A stretch of 64,000 bases of DNA from Kryptolebias marmoratus (taxonomy: Eukaryota; Chordata; Actinopteri; Cyprinodontiformes; Rivulidae): assembly GCF_001649575.2 (NCBI RefSeq), contig NC_051443.1, positions 820,536 to 884,535 on the forward strand. Reading direction: 5' to 3'. Shown piece after piece: positions 31,283-41,965 of the stretch (its first letter is position 1; each line of letters begins with the position of its first letter). The translations under genes were made by a program, and so were the position numbers. The notes below the pieces were generated by a model that had not been told where the DNA came from, made no database searches, and saw only the letters and a list, made by a program, of their open reading frames with translations.

Positions 31283-34200
31283 ATGTCTCAGCAAACGCAG
31301 CAAACGGGGCCCTCCGCTCCTGACTCCCCTGCCCTGGTGGTCACAGCAAACGTGCAGAAATATGCCATAAAGAAGAAGAAAGTCCTGAGCGCTGAAGAAA
31401 GTGAGCTGTTTGAACTGACGCAGGCTGCAGGCGTCACCGTGGATCAGGAGGTCTTTAAGTGAGCAGAAAAAAGAGCAGAAATCTGGATGTGGTGTGTGAC
31501 GTGAAGAAATGAACTGATTTCCTTTTTGCTCTCCTACAGGATCCTAGTGGACCTGCTGAAAATGAACGTGGCTCCTCAGGCAGTCTTTCAGACTCTGAAG
31601 GCGATGTGTGCAGGTCAGAGAGTCGCTGAAAGCTGCGGGGAGTCTTCAGCTGCCTCCCACACATCAAGCATGACCACAGCACCTCCGGAGGTCAAAGGTT
31701 AGTGTGTGTAGTCCCAGACTTGGTACAAACAAAGTCCTCCAGTCTGCAGACCAAAATTGGAAAGGCACTACTCTGATGTAAAAAGTACAGGTGAAGGCTC
31801 TGCTGTCACAGATGAGGTTTAAAAGTAGGGTTCCTACGCAATCTGGAAATGTACGGAATTTGGTTGTAGTATTTTCCAGGTCTGGATGAGTATGGAAAGA
31901 AAACAGTGTTTCCAGAGTTTTTCCACTATTGCATTTTCTAAGAGATTATTTTTGCAATTTTTGTTTATGGACATAAAATGATAATGATTTTCACTTTTGG
32001 TTCATTTACCACATCAAGCCTTGAGTTTAAGGTTTTATCTAGCAGCACTTGTTTGAGTTTATGATTGAGAACCTTAAGACCAAAGAAGTAGTCCTTGAAT
32101 CATGTTGTTCTGGCCCCAGATGTTTTTAACTGAAAATAAATAAAGAAGCTGCTGAAAACCAGCATTTTATTGATACAACTTTAGGTAACTTAAACAAAGT
32201 CTAAATGAAACATCTTAGACATTCAATATACAGCTAAGAACTTTAGGCTAAAATATACTCAAACTTTTTCTTTGCTTGGTTTGTCAGTGCTTGTGGTTCT
32301 AGAACCAGACTGGAAATAAATGCATCAAAAACAATATTATACCAAAGTTTTGTGCGTCTTTTACCATATTTTATCCTAAGTGCCAATTTATAAAAACTAT
32401 GTCTGATATTCTGTGAAAGCATCAGGGAGACATTTTTTGACAGATCATGCTTAAACGTGTCCAAAAAAAATCCTGGAATGTTTTCCAAATTACCTGTATG
32501 GAAGAATATTTTCCTTCCAGTGCTGCCCTTTGATTGTTTTCCAAGACAGAAAAATCTGACCGTAACAACATTTATATGTTGTTATCATCATTATGTCTTG
32601 TGCTTTAACATTTCAAATAAATACTGGATGCCAAATAACAGGAAGTTAAAGATTTCATCATCATCTTTGACATCAGTCAGTGTACTACATGTAGGTGTTA
32701 ACCAAATGTTTGTTTGTCAAGTTTGCCCACAGGCTATGTTTATTTATTTAAAAATTTATTCTAGTGAATATTTATTCTATTACATTTATATGTATAGACT
32801 GCACAGTTGGAGGTGTTTGAAAGTGCACCTGACTCCCCCGCATGGACTGACACTGACATCGTTCGTCAGCTGTGTGAAGACATGAGCGCCAACCTTCTGC
32901 ACAAACAACAAGAAGTCACAGTTTCTATTCAAACTGAGACAACTCTGTCAGGCTAAAGCTGGACTTGAGGAAATCTGTTCTCACTGACGTAGGTGCGAGA
33001 CGTTCTTTTTGGCGTTCTCATTTTATACTCAGTGAGAGTTTCTAACAGACGGCACACGATAATGAGTGAATGTAGGGAATGTGTCAAAGTTGCCCAGTCT
33101 CGACCTCCTGGCCAGCGCAGCTATGGAGAGCCGCCTGTGTCTCGACCTCCTTGCACAATAACTGTTCTCTCCTTCCATGACTTCTTTGCCATTTGACTGT
33201 CTTCATAAGTTTTTGCTGGAACAGTTGTATTTTCTAACAGCCTCAGCCAGCTGCTTCTCAGTGGAGGAGTTCCCAGGAGTTATGGGATCCATCCATCTTC
33301 TTCCTCTTATCCGGGGTCGGGTCGGAGGGGGTAGCAGCCTAAGCAGGGAGACCCAGATTTCCCTCTCCCCAGCCACTTGGGCCAGCTCCTCCGGGGGAAT
33401 CCCAAGGCGTTCCCAGGCCAGCTGAGAAACATAGTCCCTCCAGCGTGTCCTGGGTCTTCCTCTGGGCCTCCTCCCGGTGGGACGTGCCCAGAACACCNNN
33501 NNNNNNNNNNNNNNNNNNNNNNNNNNNNNNNNNNNNNNNNNNNNNNNNNNNNNNNNNNNNNNNNNNNNNNNNNNNNNNNNNNNNNNNNNNNNNNNNNNNN
33601 NNNNNNNNNNNNNNNNNNNNNNNNNNNNNNNNNNNNNNNNNNNNNNNNNNNNNNNNNNNNNNNNNNNNNNNNNNNNNNNNNNNNNNNNNNNNNNNNNNNN
33701 NNNNNNNNNNNNNNNNNNNNNNNNNNNNNNNNNNNNNNNNNNNNNNNNNNNNNNNNNNNNNNNNNNNNNNNNNNNNNNNNNNNNNNNNNNNNNNNNNNNN
33801 NNNNNNNNNNNNNNNNNNNNNNNNNNNNNNNNNNNNNNNNNNNNNNNNNNNNNNNNNNNNNNNNNNNNNNNNNNNNNNNNNNNNNNNNNNNNNNNNNNNN
33901 NNNNNNNNNNNNNNNNNNNNNNNNNNNNNNNNNNNNNNNNNNNNNNNNNNNNNNNNNNNNNNNNNNNNNNNNNNNNNNNNNNNNNNNNNNNNNNNNNNNN
34001 NNNNNNNNNNNNNNNNNNNNNNNNNNNNNNNNNNNNNNNNNNNNNNNNNNNNNNNNNNNNNNNNNNNNNNNNNNNNNNNNNNNNNNNNNNNNNNNNNNNN
34101 NNNNNNNNNNNNNNNNNNNNNNNNNNNNNNNNNNNNNNNNNNNNNNNNNNNNNNNNNNNNNNNNNNNNNNNNNNNNNNNNNNNNNNNNNNNNNNNNNNNN

Positions 34201-37200
34201 NNNNNNNNNNNNNNNNNNNNNNNNNNNNNNNNNNNNNNNNNNNNNNNNNNNNNNNNNNNNNNNNNNNNNNNNNNNNNNNNNNNNNNNNNNNNNNNNNNNN
34301 NNNNNNNNNNNNNNNNNNNNNNNNNNNNNNNNNNNNNNNNNNNNNNNNNNNNNNNNNNNNNNNNNNNNNNNNNNNNNNNNNNNNNNNNNNNNNGGCATCC
34401 CTCACCGCCGGTGTCCACCAGCGGGTTCGAGGGTTGCCGCCACGACAGGCACCAACCACCTCGCGGCCACAGCTCCAATAAGCCGCCTCAACAATGGAGG
34501 CACAGTACATGGCCCACTCGGACTCAATGTCCCCCGCCTCCCCCGGAACATGTTCGAAGTTCTCCCGGAGGTGGGAGTTAAAGCTCCGCCTAACAGGAGA
34601 CTCTGCCAGACGTTCCTAACAGACCCTCACAATACGTTTGGGCCTGCCAGGTCTGACCGGCATCCTCCCCCACCAACGGAGCCAACTCACCACCAGGTAG
34701 TGGTCAGTTGACAGCTCCGACCCTCCCTTCACCCGAGTGTCCAAAACATGCGGCTGCAGATCACTCATGCATTATACTTGTTTTTAATGCACACTGCTAG
34801 ATTTGTGCCACAGTTTTTGTTGAGATCTTTTTGCTTTAAAACTGAGCATAAATAGCTAAAATGTTCTCAGAATAGCTGAGAACTTGTTTCGTTTGTTCTG
34901 ACAAAATACATCCATCCAACTTCCCACTCAGACGGATTTGATCTGGTTCTATTTGCCTACAGAGTCTGCATTCACCTGTTGAGAATGCATCTTAGAAATT
35001 GTGAATTCACCTAAGATCCCAACAATCCAAATGTATTTGTTTCTCACAGGCTTTTTGCCTTTTCCTTTTCTTTTAAAACCTGTAAATATTCACATTCCCC
35101 CACTTACATCTATACATACTGTAGTGGTTCTTGCGTCTTGCCTACTTCCTGCTGCTAACTCACTCCTCTTCACCTCACTTTATTGAAGGGATTTTCAGTG
35201 TGGAGATGAACTGAAGACCAAGCATAGCTAATAGATGCAGAAGCTGATCTTCCCTCTTTGCATGCCACAGTTCTGTCTAATTTCTTTTCTTTCCCCCTGA
35301 AATTATTTTCCCCCTATGCCTCTTGTTGCCTGAAGAAGAGGATTCTTTGGTGTCTGGAAGAAGCCCTAAGGTTCCTACAGCACTCCACTCAGCATCAGGC
35401 CCCAGAGCCACAAGGGTCAACACTAAGATTGTGGTCTATGGCCCCCAGGATGCTAGCCCTCCTCACTCTCAAGGTCCCTTCTGCAGCACTGTCACCGCCA
35501 CCTCCATCTACCACCCCCACCTCTACACCCTGCTTGCAATTTCATAGTAAACAGTGCTTTTTGTACCCACTGTATGAACCAGACTTCTTCATTTCATCAC
35601 CATGTCAAAGCTGTTTGTATGCATGTGTGCCTTCTGAAAATCTATTTAAAAACCTAAAATAATTGTCTTTTAAAATGCAAAAGACAATGCATGTGAAATG
35701 TATGTGTGGAGCAAGACAAGACAAGAATTTTTAAGTAGATTTAATTACCTTTTATTTAACAAAATTAAAAAAAACACACAGGGGTGACCTGGCCAAGAAA
35801 GTCGTAAAACAGTGATTGAAAACAAGCCACATAATATAGGATTAAAAACATGTTTAGATGCATAAGTAGATACAGTGCCATGAAAAAAGTCTTCATGCAC
35901 CTTGAACTTTTCCACATTTTGTCAGGTTACAACCCCAAACTTCAAAGTATTTTACTGGCTTTGAAAATCTCACAGAGCACTGTTCAAACCATCATCTGAA
36001 AATGGAAAGAGTAAAGCACTACTGCAAACCTACCAAGACATGGCCGACTTCCTAAACTGACAAACCGGGAAACAAGAGCATTCATTTGAGAAGTAACTCT
36101 GGAGGAGCTGCAGGGATCCACAGCTCAGGTTGGACAATCTATCCACAGGACAACTATTAGTCATGCACTCCACAAATCTGGTCTTTATGGAAGAGCGGCA
36201 AGAAGAAAGCCATGTTGAAAGAAAGTCATAAGAAGTCCTGTCTGCAGTTTGACACAAGCCATAAGAGACAGAGAATGTGGAAGAAGCTGCTCTGCTCAGA
36301 TTAGAATAAAAACAGAAATCTTTGCTCTAAATTCAAAACTCTGTGTTGCAATAAAACTAACACACCCTCCCCACTATGAAACATGGGGGTGGCACCATCA
36401 TGCTTTTCTTCAGCTGACAGGGAAGCTGGTCAGAATTGACGAGAAGATGGATGGAGCTAAAAACAGAACAAACATGGAAGAAAACCAGCTAGAGGCTGGA
36501 AATAACTTGAGACAGGAGCAGAGATTTACCTTCCAGCAGGACAGTGACCTGAAACATACGACCGTCGGCCATATGTAAAAGTTACTGGGGGTTTGAAGGC
36601 CAAGGGTAAAAATCTGTAAAACATTTTCAGCAAACATTCCATCTCTCACAGAAAAAAGTTTTTTTTATATGATTAATGGCCAAGCTCCTGACACAAACCT
36701 GATGAAGCGATGCAAGCAGTTCTACCTCCTCATTGTTGGGATTCTTCTGAAAGAAAAGTGACAGGATTTGACTTGTACTCTTTTCAGAGTATATTCTTCA
36801 ATCACAACAATACTTGTATTAAACAAGTATTGCTGTGTAGTACTGGTTTCTGCTTTGCAAAAAAACAAAAATTTTAAAATAATTTTCCTACCACTTTTCA
36901 ATTAAGCACTATTTAGGGTTGTTCTTTCACATAAAATCCCAGTAAAATACTTTATTTAACAGGAGAACATGTGGAATGGGTCAAGGAGTGGGAGGACTTT
37001 TCAAGCCACTGTAGATTCATTATTCATTTCAGTTCTAGTTTTATTACAGTATTTAGGCTGGAACATAAAATAAATAAATCGTAAAATACCAGTTGCTATT
37101 TTAAATTTAGTTCCTAAAATTAAAAGTATTCGTGTTTCAAAAAACTGTTTAAAAGCCTGAAATAATTGTATTTATTATTGTGCAAAACACAAGCAAAAAC

Positions 37201-37715
37201 AGCAACTAACTGTGAACTACACAACACCTTTTACTCTGTGTCATCACTGGGAAATGCTTAGTTCAAGCTTCCCCTTTTGGCTTGGTCTGTTTTATTCAGA
37301 GCTTTTTTTAAAAAAATAAAGAAAAGAAAATCCTTTCTTCTACATAATAAATAAAGAGATGCTTTGCAATTTTACATACATTTTTTTTCAAAAATATTGA
37401 GAATATTTTGCAGTGTTTGTGTGTTTGTATTCTTCTGTGTCAGCTTCACTTTTTCAACACGCCCTGTTTGTCCTCGTTACCATCGCATAAGTTCCATGTT
37501 TGAACCAGTCGTTTAAGCTTTCACCTGCTCGTTTAATTTGTTATTTTTGTTTTTGTTCTGTTTTAGCTGTGCGCAGTAAAGCAGCACCGGGTCAAAGTGA
37601 GAAGAGCAGGGACGCTCCCAGCCAGAAGGTGCAGCGGCAGCCCAGCACCACTAGAGGGCAGAGGACTAAGAGCTCCGGCAGCAGCAGCTCCTCCTCACAA
37701 ATCAACTCCACATAA
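31283..37715 (+). CDS. mzt2b: Mitotic-spindle organizing protein 2 (MZT2)
   Basis: Three coding exons join in frame: 31283-31458, 31540-31697 and 37567-37715, giving 160 aa (human MZT2A/B about 158). The conserved helical core is RKKVL-like (KKKKVLSAEESELFELTQAA), then VFKILVDLLKMNVAPQAVFQ and TLKAMCAGQ (residues about 30-96). A Ser/Arg/Gln-rich disordered tail (QRQPSTTRGQRTKSS) ends the protein. MZT2 binds the N-terminal regions of gamma-tubulin complex proteins and helps recruit the gamma-tubulin ring complex to centrosomes. The start is the first ATG, two bases after a strong acceptor, so the 5' UTR is spliced. Intron 2 (5.9 kb) holds a Rex3 copy with an assembly gap and a Tc1 relic. The paralogue letter is a guess. 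Confidence 0.92.
31698..33284. other. mzt2 intron 2, left part
   Basis: There is no recognisable gene. The block at 32955-33010 (gaggaaatctgttctcactg) resembles 6045-6085 and is probably a repeat fragment. The rest is unremarkable AT-rich intron. Confidence 0.5.
33285..34755 (-). mobile_element. Rex3 (RTE-type) LINE, interrupted by assembly gap
   Basis: Reading minus, sequence left of the gap encodes the C-terminal end of a Rex3-like polyprotein (TGRRPRGRPRTRWRDYVSQL; AWERLGIPPEELAQVAGERE; LLRLLPPPTRP) and ends in a short GATG tail (atccatcc at 33288). Sequence right of the gap encodes an upstream part (MYCASIVEAAYWSCGREVVG; GGNPRTRWWTPAVRDA). GC content is well above the surroundings. The order fits one insertion with the RT core hidden in the gap. 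It lies in mzt2 intron 2. Confidence 0.9.
33498..34393. other. Assembly gap (896 N)
   Basis: An unbroken run of N. Open frames that span it are artefacts of reading N as coding. Confidence 1.
35258..35662 (+). other. Unrecognised Pro/Ser/Thr-rich open frames in mzt2 intron 2
   Basis: Two overlapping plus-strand frames (35258-35662 and 35323-35547) are open with Pro/Ser/Thr-rich composition (for example TSIYHPHLYTLL). GC content is locally raised at 35390-35530. No domain is recognised. This may be chance, an old retrocopy or an unannotated exon; nothing in the sequence decides it. Confidence 0.2.
35873..37011 (+). mobile_element. Tc1/mariner relic with TA target duplication
   Basis: The left end cagtgccatgaaaaaagtct and right end (reverse complement cagtggcttgaaaagtcctc) form imperfect inverted repeats flanked by TA on both sides (35871-35872; 37012-37013), as expected for Tc1/mariner. 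Internal blocks match a Tc1 transposase gene ('gtaaagcactactgcaaacc', 'ccagcaggacagtgacctga'), but the frame is broken many times. It lies in mzt2 intron 2, about 550 bp before exon 3. Confidence 0.85.
37646..37661 (+). promoter_or_regulatory. CTCF-like motif in mzt2 exon 3
   Basis: accactagagggcag matches the CTCF core consensus well (CCACTAGRGGGCAG-type). It overlaps coding sequence for the MZT2 tail, so the match could be coincidental. Confidence 0.35.
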
Positions 37716-37957
37716 GACTCACGATCATGGGAGACCGTTTGTAAATATGTAGGTTTACGTGTGTTTCATTATTGTTGCAGGTTTCACAAATATCTGTAAA
37801 TGCATGTGCGCTTTCTTTGTTTTTTGTAAAAAACCTGATTATATGGGCCATGGGTTTGGGATAAAAGTTGCCTCTTCTTTTGTGGAGGCTTAAATGTCTG
37901 TAAATATTTGTTATATGGTTTGATCAAATACAGTTTGTTTGAAGTTAGAGTTGGGGA

Positions 37958-37963
37958 AATAAA
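37958..37963 (+). promoter_or_regulatory. mzt2 polyadenylation signal
   Basis: AATAAA in gggaaataaaataaaagc lies about 240 bp after the stop codon, with a second overlapping hexamer. The next repeat begins about 20 bp later. Confidence 0.75.
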
Positions 37964-37981
37964 ATAAAAGCAGGATATGTG

Positions 37982-38855
37982 CCACCTACACTCTCTGGCC
38001 TTTTATTAGGTCCACCTGTTTAGTTGCTTGTTAACATTATTAGTAAATCAGCAACATGGCAGCCATTCGACACCTTTAGACACATGGAAGTGGTGAAGAC
38101 AGGTGTCACTCCTGTCAGCTAAGAACAGAAAACTGAGGCTACAATTTACACAGGCTAACCAACATTGGACAATAAAAGGCAAACACACAGGCGCCATACG
38201 ATACATGACAAAAATTCTGCTTCCATGTTTTTTTATTATAACCTCTTACTCTGGCAGCTGCTGGCTGACACTTTATGTTGCAGTGTCAAATGTTTTTTTC
38301 ATTGTTGCTGCTCCTTAAAAAAATTGTCTTCCTTTTTATTCCAGTTCTTTTCTGTTGTTTGTAGTGCAGTTTCATAATTTATGAAGTACAATGTTGGATG
38401 AAGAGTAAATAATTGTTGAGGTTGAGAAATATCTAGATATTTATGATCCAAACTCTCACCATTGGAAAGATGATAGCAAAAAAGAAAATTGCTTGATTAT
38501 CCATTGCTGAGGAAACTGGCTATTCTGGTGAGGAATCCTGTTTAAGTTCTGTGTGTCAGGAAAAAATCTGTTAATATTTTTAAGCTGTTGAGATTAGGAA
38601 ATTATTTCTGGTTCTGATTAGTGTCTGTAAACCGTAGAGATGGTTGTGTGTAAAAGTCCCAGTAGATCATCGGTTTCTGAAGTACTCGAAGCAGCCCAAC
38701 AACCAAACTACATTTAAAGTCCCATCAATCCCCTTCCTTCCACATTCTGATGCTCAGTTTGAACATTGAGTTATTTTCACCATGTCTAAAGGCAGTGAGT
38801 TGCTGCCATATGATTGGCTGATTAGCTATTTGTGTTCACAAGCATTTGAAAGGGT
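37982..38855. mobile_element. Second-family Tc1/mariner relic
   Basis: 'ctggccttttattaggtcca cctg' at the left, 'tgtcagctaagaacagaaaa ctgaggctac' in the interior, and 'gttgctgccatatgattggc tgattag' at the right match a teleost Tc1 family whose ends read ggccactttattaggtacac. Large internal deletions and substitutions are evident. It begins just after the mzt2 poly(A) signal. Confidence 0.8.
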
Positions 38856-39489
38856 GAGCATCATAAAGTAGCCTAAGTGTATAAAACAAAACAAAAAAAG
38901 TGATTTTTATAATTTAGTTAACCAGTCTGCTTTGGATCAGATAGGGTTAAAGCACCACAACCTATGCAAATATACACAAATAGACTATTAAAAAAGCTCC
39001 ATAAATTGTTTACAGTCCATTAAACAACATTCGTATATTTGCAATTCTTTATAATTTACCATCTCAATGCATTGTTTGCAACACATTGTTCTCCAACTAA
39101 CAAATACAGTTCAGTAATTAGCTGCATTATTTTCTATTTGCATGCATTTTCTCAATCTTTGTTCACTGATCTCATTCAGCTGCTGTTAAAGTCATTTAAA
39201 ATAAAAGATAAAAACTGAGAAGATTTTGTAAGAATTGTTTTGTTACCATATTTAGTTTGAATAATCAAGAAAAAAAGCTGGGGAGATAAAATACATTGAG
39301 GCGAGCACATTTTTATACCATTAAATTTTATTAAAATGAAAAAAAAAAACAATTTGCTTTTATTATTTGATGAAACTGTCTTTCTTCCTTTGCTACTGAT
39401 CTGATACTTGCACTTATTTGTCTTATAAATTTAAAGATTTCTAGAAACTAGAAAATAGAATAGAAAATTTCTAGAAATTTAAAAAGTAT
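38856..39489. other. AT-rich intergenic DNA
   Basis: I see no gene, RNA or clear repeat end in this 630-bp stretch. Confidence 0.5.
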
Positions 39490-39940
39490 CATTTTTTGCT
39501 GTAATGCACGTTACCAACCACCTTTCATGTCGAAGTGTCAAATAATGTGTCATCTGTCAGCGCTGGGAGTACATGATGAAGATGACTCTCAGATACTACC
39601 ACAAATATGAGCTCAGTATCTGTACAAATGATCCAGAAATGTGCGATCTTATGAGATATGTTGTGTGATCTGTTAGCGCTTGAAGTACGTGTTGGGGATG
39701 ACTGTCAGCTACTAGCACCAAAGTTCAGCAGAAGAGCTGTAAAATGGATTTATAGCCATTTGTGTCACTTGCCGTCCATCTTGAATTGGGTTAAGTCCAA
39801 AAATGACATGGCTGTAGATGTCCATCCATTGTTTTTACTTTCTGAAAGTTTCGTTTAAATTTATTCCATGGTTTAGTAGATATTTTACTAACGTTACAAA
39901 CAAACACACACAGACACAGTGGCGGAGGATAACATTTCAT
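39490..39940 (-). repeat. Dispersed repeat family A, copy 4
   Basis: A reverse-orientation copy with a partial internal duplication: 'gatgactctcagatactacc' (near 39580) and 'gatgactgtcagctactagc' (near 39697) are two versions of the same block. The YY1-like core appears as gccgtccatcttg at 39771-39783. Confidence 0.75.
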
Positions 39941-40224
39941 GTTGTACATACATTTTTTCTGAAGTCAGTTCATGTCACATGTCTTGGACCCTGCCCTTAC
40001 TTGCTGCTTACCTCACACTACACCTGACCTGGACTGTCAGTACTCTCCCTGTGTATGCTGGGTCCATGTGGAAGTGGCCTACCTCCATCATGCAGCTTTT
40101 TCAGGCCTGACCCTGCCAAACCACAGGTACTGAGGCTCGACCACACTGGCAAGCTTTCTCCAAGACTTCTCTCTCAGCCTGGCCCTGACGGTAGCCTAAA
40201 CATGCATGTTTTTTAAGATGGTGA

Positions 40225-40830
40225 TCCTATGGATTCTCTCTCCAAGTCTGCGGCCATGGTTCAAATCCAGAAAAAGGTGAAATACTCCCAGAGTTGGGGG
40301 AGAATCTGCCTGAAGCAGAGGACTTCAGTTTTGTCCATGAGTGGATGGAGCAGGGGCCTTGTCTAAAGCTTTGAGGGTGTTGCTCTGGTCTGTAATACTG
40401 AAGAAAGAGCTGAGCCGAAGGGCGAACCTCTTAATTTACTTGTTGATTTAAGTTCCAACCCTCACTTATTGTCATGAGATATGGATCATGACCAAAATAC
40501 CGAAGCTTTTGGATCCAATCAGCTGAAATGAACTTCCTCCATAGGGTGGCCAGGTTTTACAGATAAGGTGAGGAGCTCCATCATCCGGGGGAGCGGTGCT
40601 CCTTGGCGTTAAAGGAGTCAGCTGAGGTGGTTCGACATCTTTCACCTTCTACTGGAGGCACATCCCACTGGGAGGAGACCCTTGCTGGAGGGATTCTGTG
40701 TCCTTTCTGGTCTGAAAGCGTCTTGGGACTTCCCAGGAGAACCTGGAGAGGAATGTCTGGGAATATGTCCTGCACCTGTTGCCTCTGTGACCTGATCCAC
40801 GTTTATCACACCTAAACTTCCAAAGCCCCA
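40225..40830 (+). mobile_element. Rex3-like LINE fragment
   Basis: Decayed 3' RT region in plus orientation: 'gaggagctccatcatccggg' and 'cagctgaggtggttcgacat', then a piece reading SVLGLPRRTWRGMSGN. It matches the C-terminal region of the Rex3 copy at 33285 but is frameshifted several times. Confidence 0.75.
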
Positions 40831-41382
40831 ATAACTGATCTCCTTAATTTCCTTTCAAGTTTGGGGATTGTGCTGACAGCTTGAATGAAATCATTGTGTA
40901 TACAAACTGTTATTGGTAATGATGCATCTTTATATTTGTTTTGTCATACGTTAGATTTGTAGTTTTATGCTTATACTGAATCCCATCCAAACTGCCACTG
41001 AATGGAAAGAAATGGATTTCCATGTTACTGCAGACTCAAAAGCAACGTGCAAAGAAAGATCTGAATGTTTTTTTTCTTTGCAAAGTGATCTCAGTTCCTA
41101 CATATGTAAGGGTAAAAACCGTTTTTGTCTTCAATAAAAGAGGCTTCTTGTTTTCTCTTTGAAAGGGCAGCATTATGCCGTTCTTAAGAAAAGCTGGTGC
41201 TTCAACACTGAAGCTGAAACAGGTTTTCAAGTGTCGCTGAGAAAAAACACACTCTGACATGATTTTACAGATAATTTATTGTGTTTCTTATATTTCTAGA
41301 AATAAGAAGTGCAGTGTGTAAGAAAATTATTTTAGTTTGGAATTTGACTCTCATACCTTCGTTGTCCAAAATGGGTTTCCTT

Positions 41383-41398
41383 CCAGCAGGGGGCAGTG
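41383..41398 (+). promoter_or_regulatory. CTCF-like motif
   Basis: CCAGCAGGGGGCAGTG is a near-perfect match to the vertebrate CTCF core motif. Its context is intergenic and AT-rich, so it stands out. Occupancy cannot be judged from sequence. Confidence 0.5.
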
Positions 41399-41534
41399 CA
41401 AGCACGTTGCCAGTAATACTGTTACCTGGTGTGTTTGAATCATTTTTACAGTTTTTAAAAAAAAACTGCTTGATGTTATGAATGAAACTGAACTTAACAT
41501 ATGCATACAGTTGTTTAATCCCCTGATTATCACC

Positions 41535-41965
41535 CGCCACCAAAGGTAATAATGTTTTTGCATGTGTATGAGTGTTTAAGATAAGATATTCCTTAATTAA
41601 TTAATTAATTAATTAATTTATGTTTGTGGTGTAACAAAAAAAGGAAACAGTGGACAGATTCTAAAGAAACTTTCAGAAAGTAATCACTGGATGTACATCT
41701 CCAACTGATTATGTTTTGGTGTAAATCAATTCAAGGTATCTGCCACAGGTTATCCACATTAGCCAACACAAAAGTGACAATACATTTTACAGATATTGAG
41801 GTAAAATTGAATGCTGTAGTAACTGAGAGTTATTCACAACACATCCTCTTAGCGTGACATTTCAGTATGTTTCATGATATTGTACAGAGTTATTTTCAAG
41901 GTAATGGTTTTAGCCTAAAACTAGCATGGAAGGCAGTGGGGGATGTGCGTTTATTCAAGTAATGT
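41535..41965 (+). repeat. Dispersed repeat family A, copy 5
   Basis: 'actttcagaaagtaatcact ggatgtacat', 'ttttacagatattgaggtaa' and 'agcctaaaactagcatggaa' follow the order of the family. An inserted (TTAA)n tract (about 41594-41620) lies near its 5' end. Confidence 0.75.

Noticed and set aside
33203..34711. Open frames of 334-444 codons across the N run
   Set aside because: They exist only because N is read as open; the flanks are a Rex3 LINE.
35258..35662. Alternative mzt2 exon
   Set aside because: Annotated exons 2 and 3 already join in phase and give a full-length MZT2; no supporting domain in the frame.
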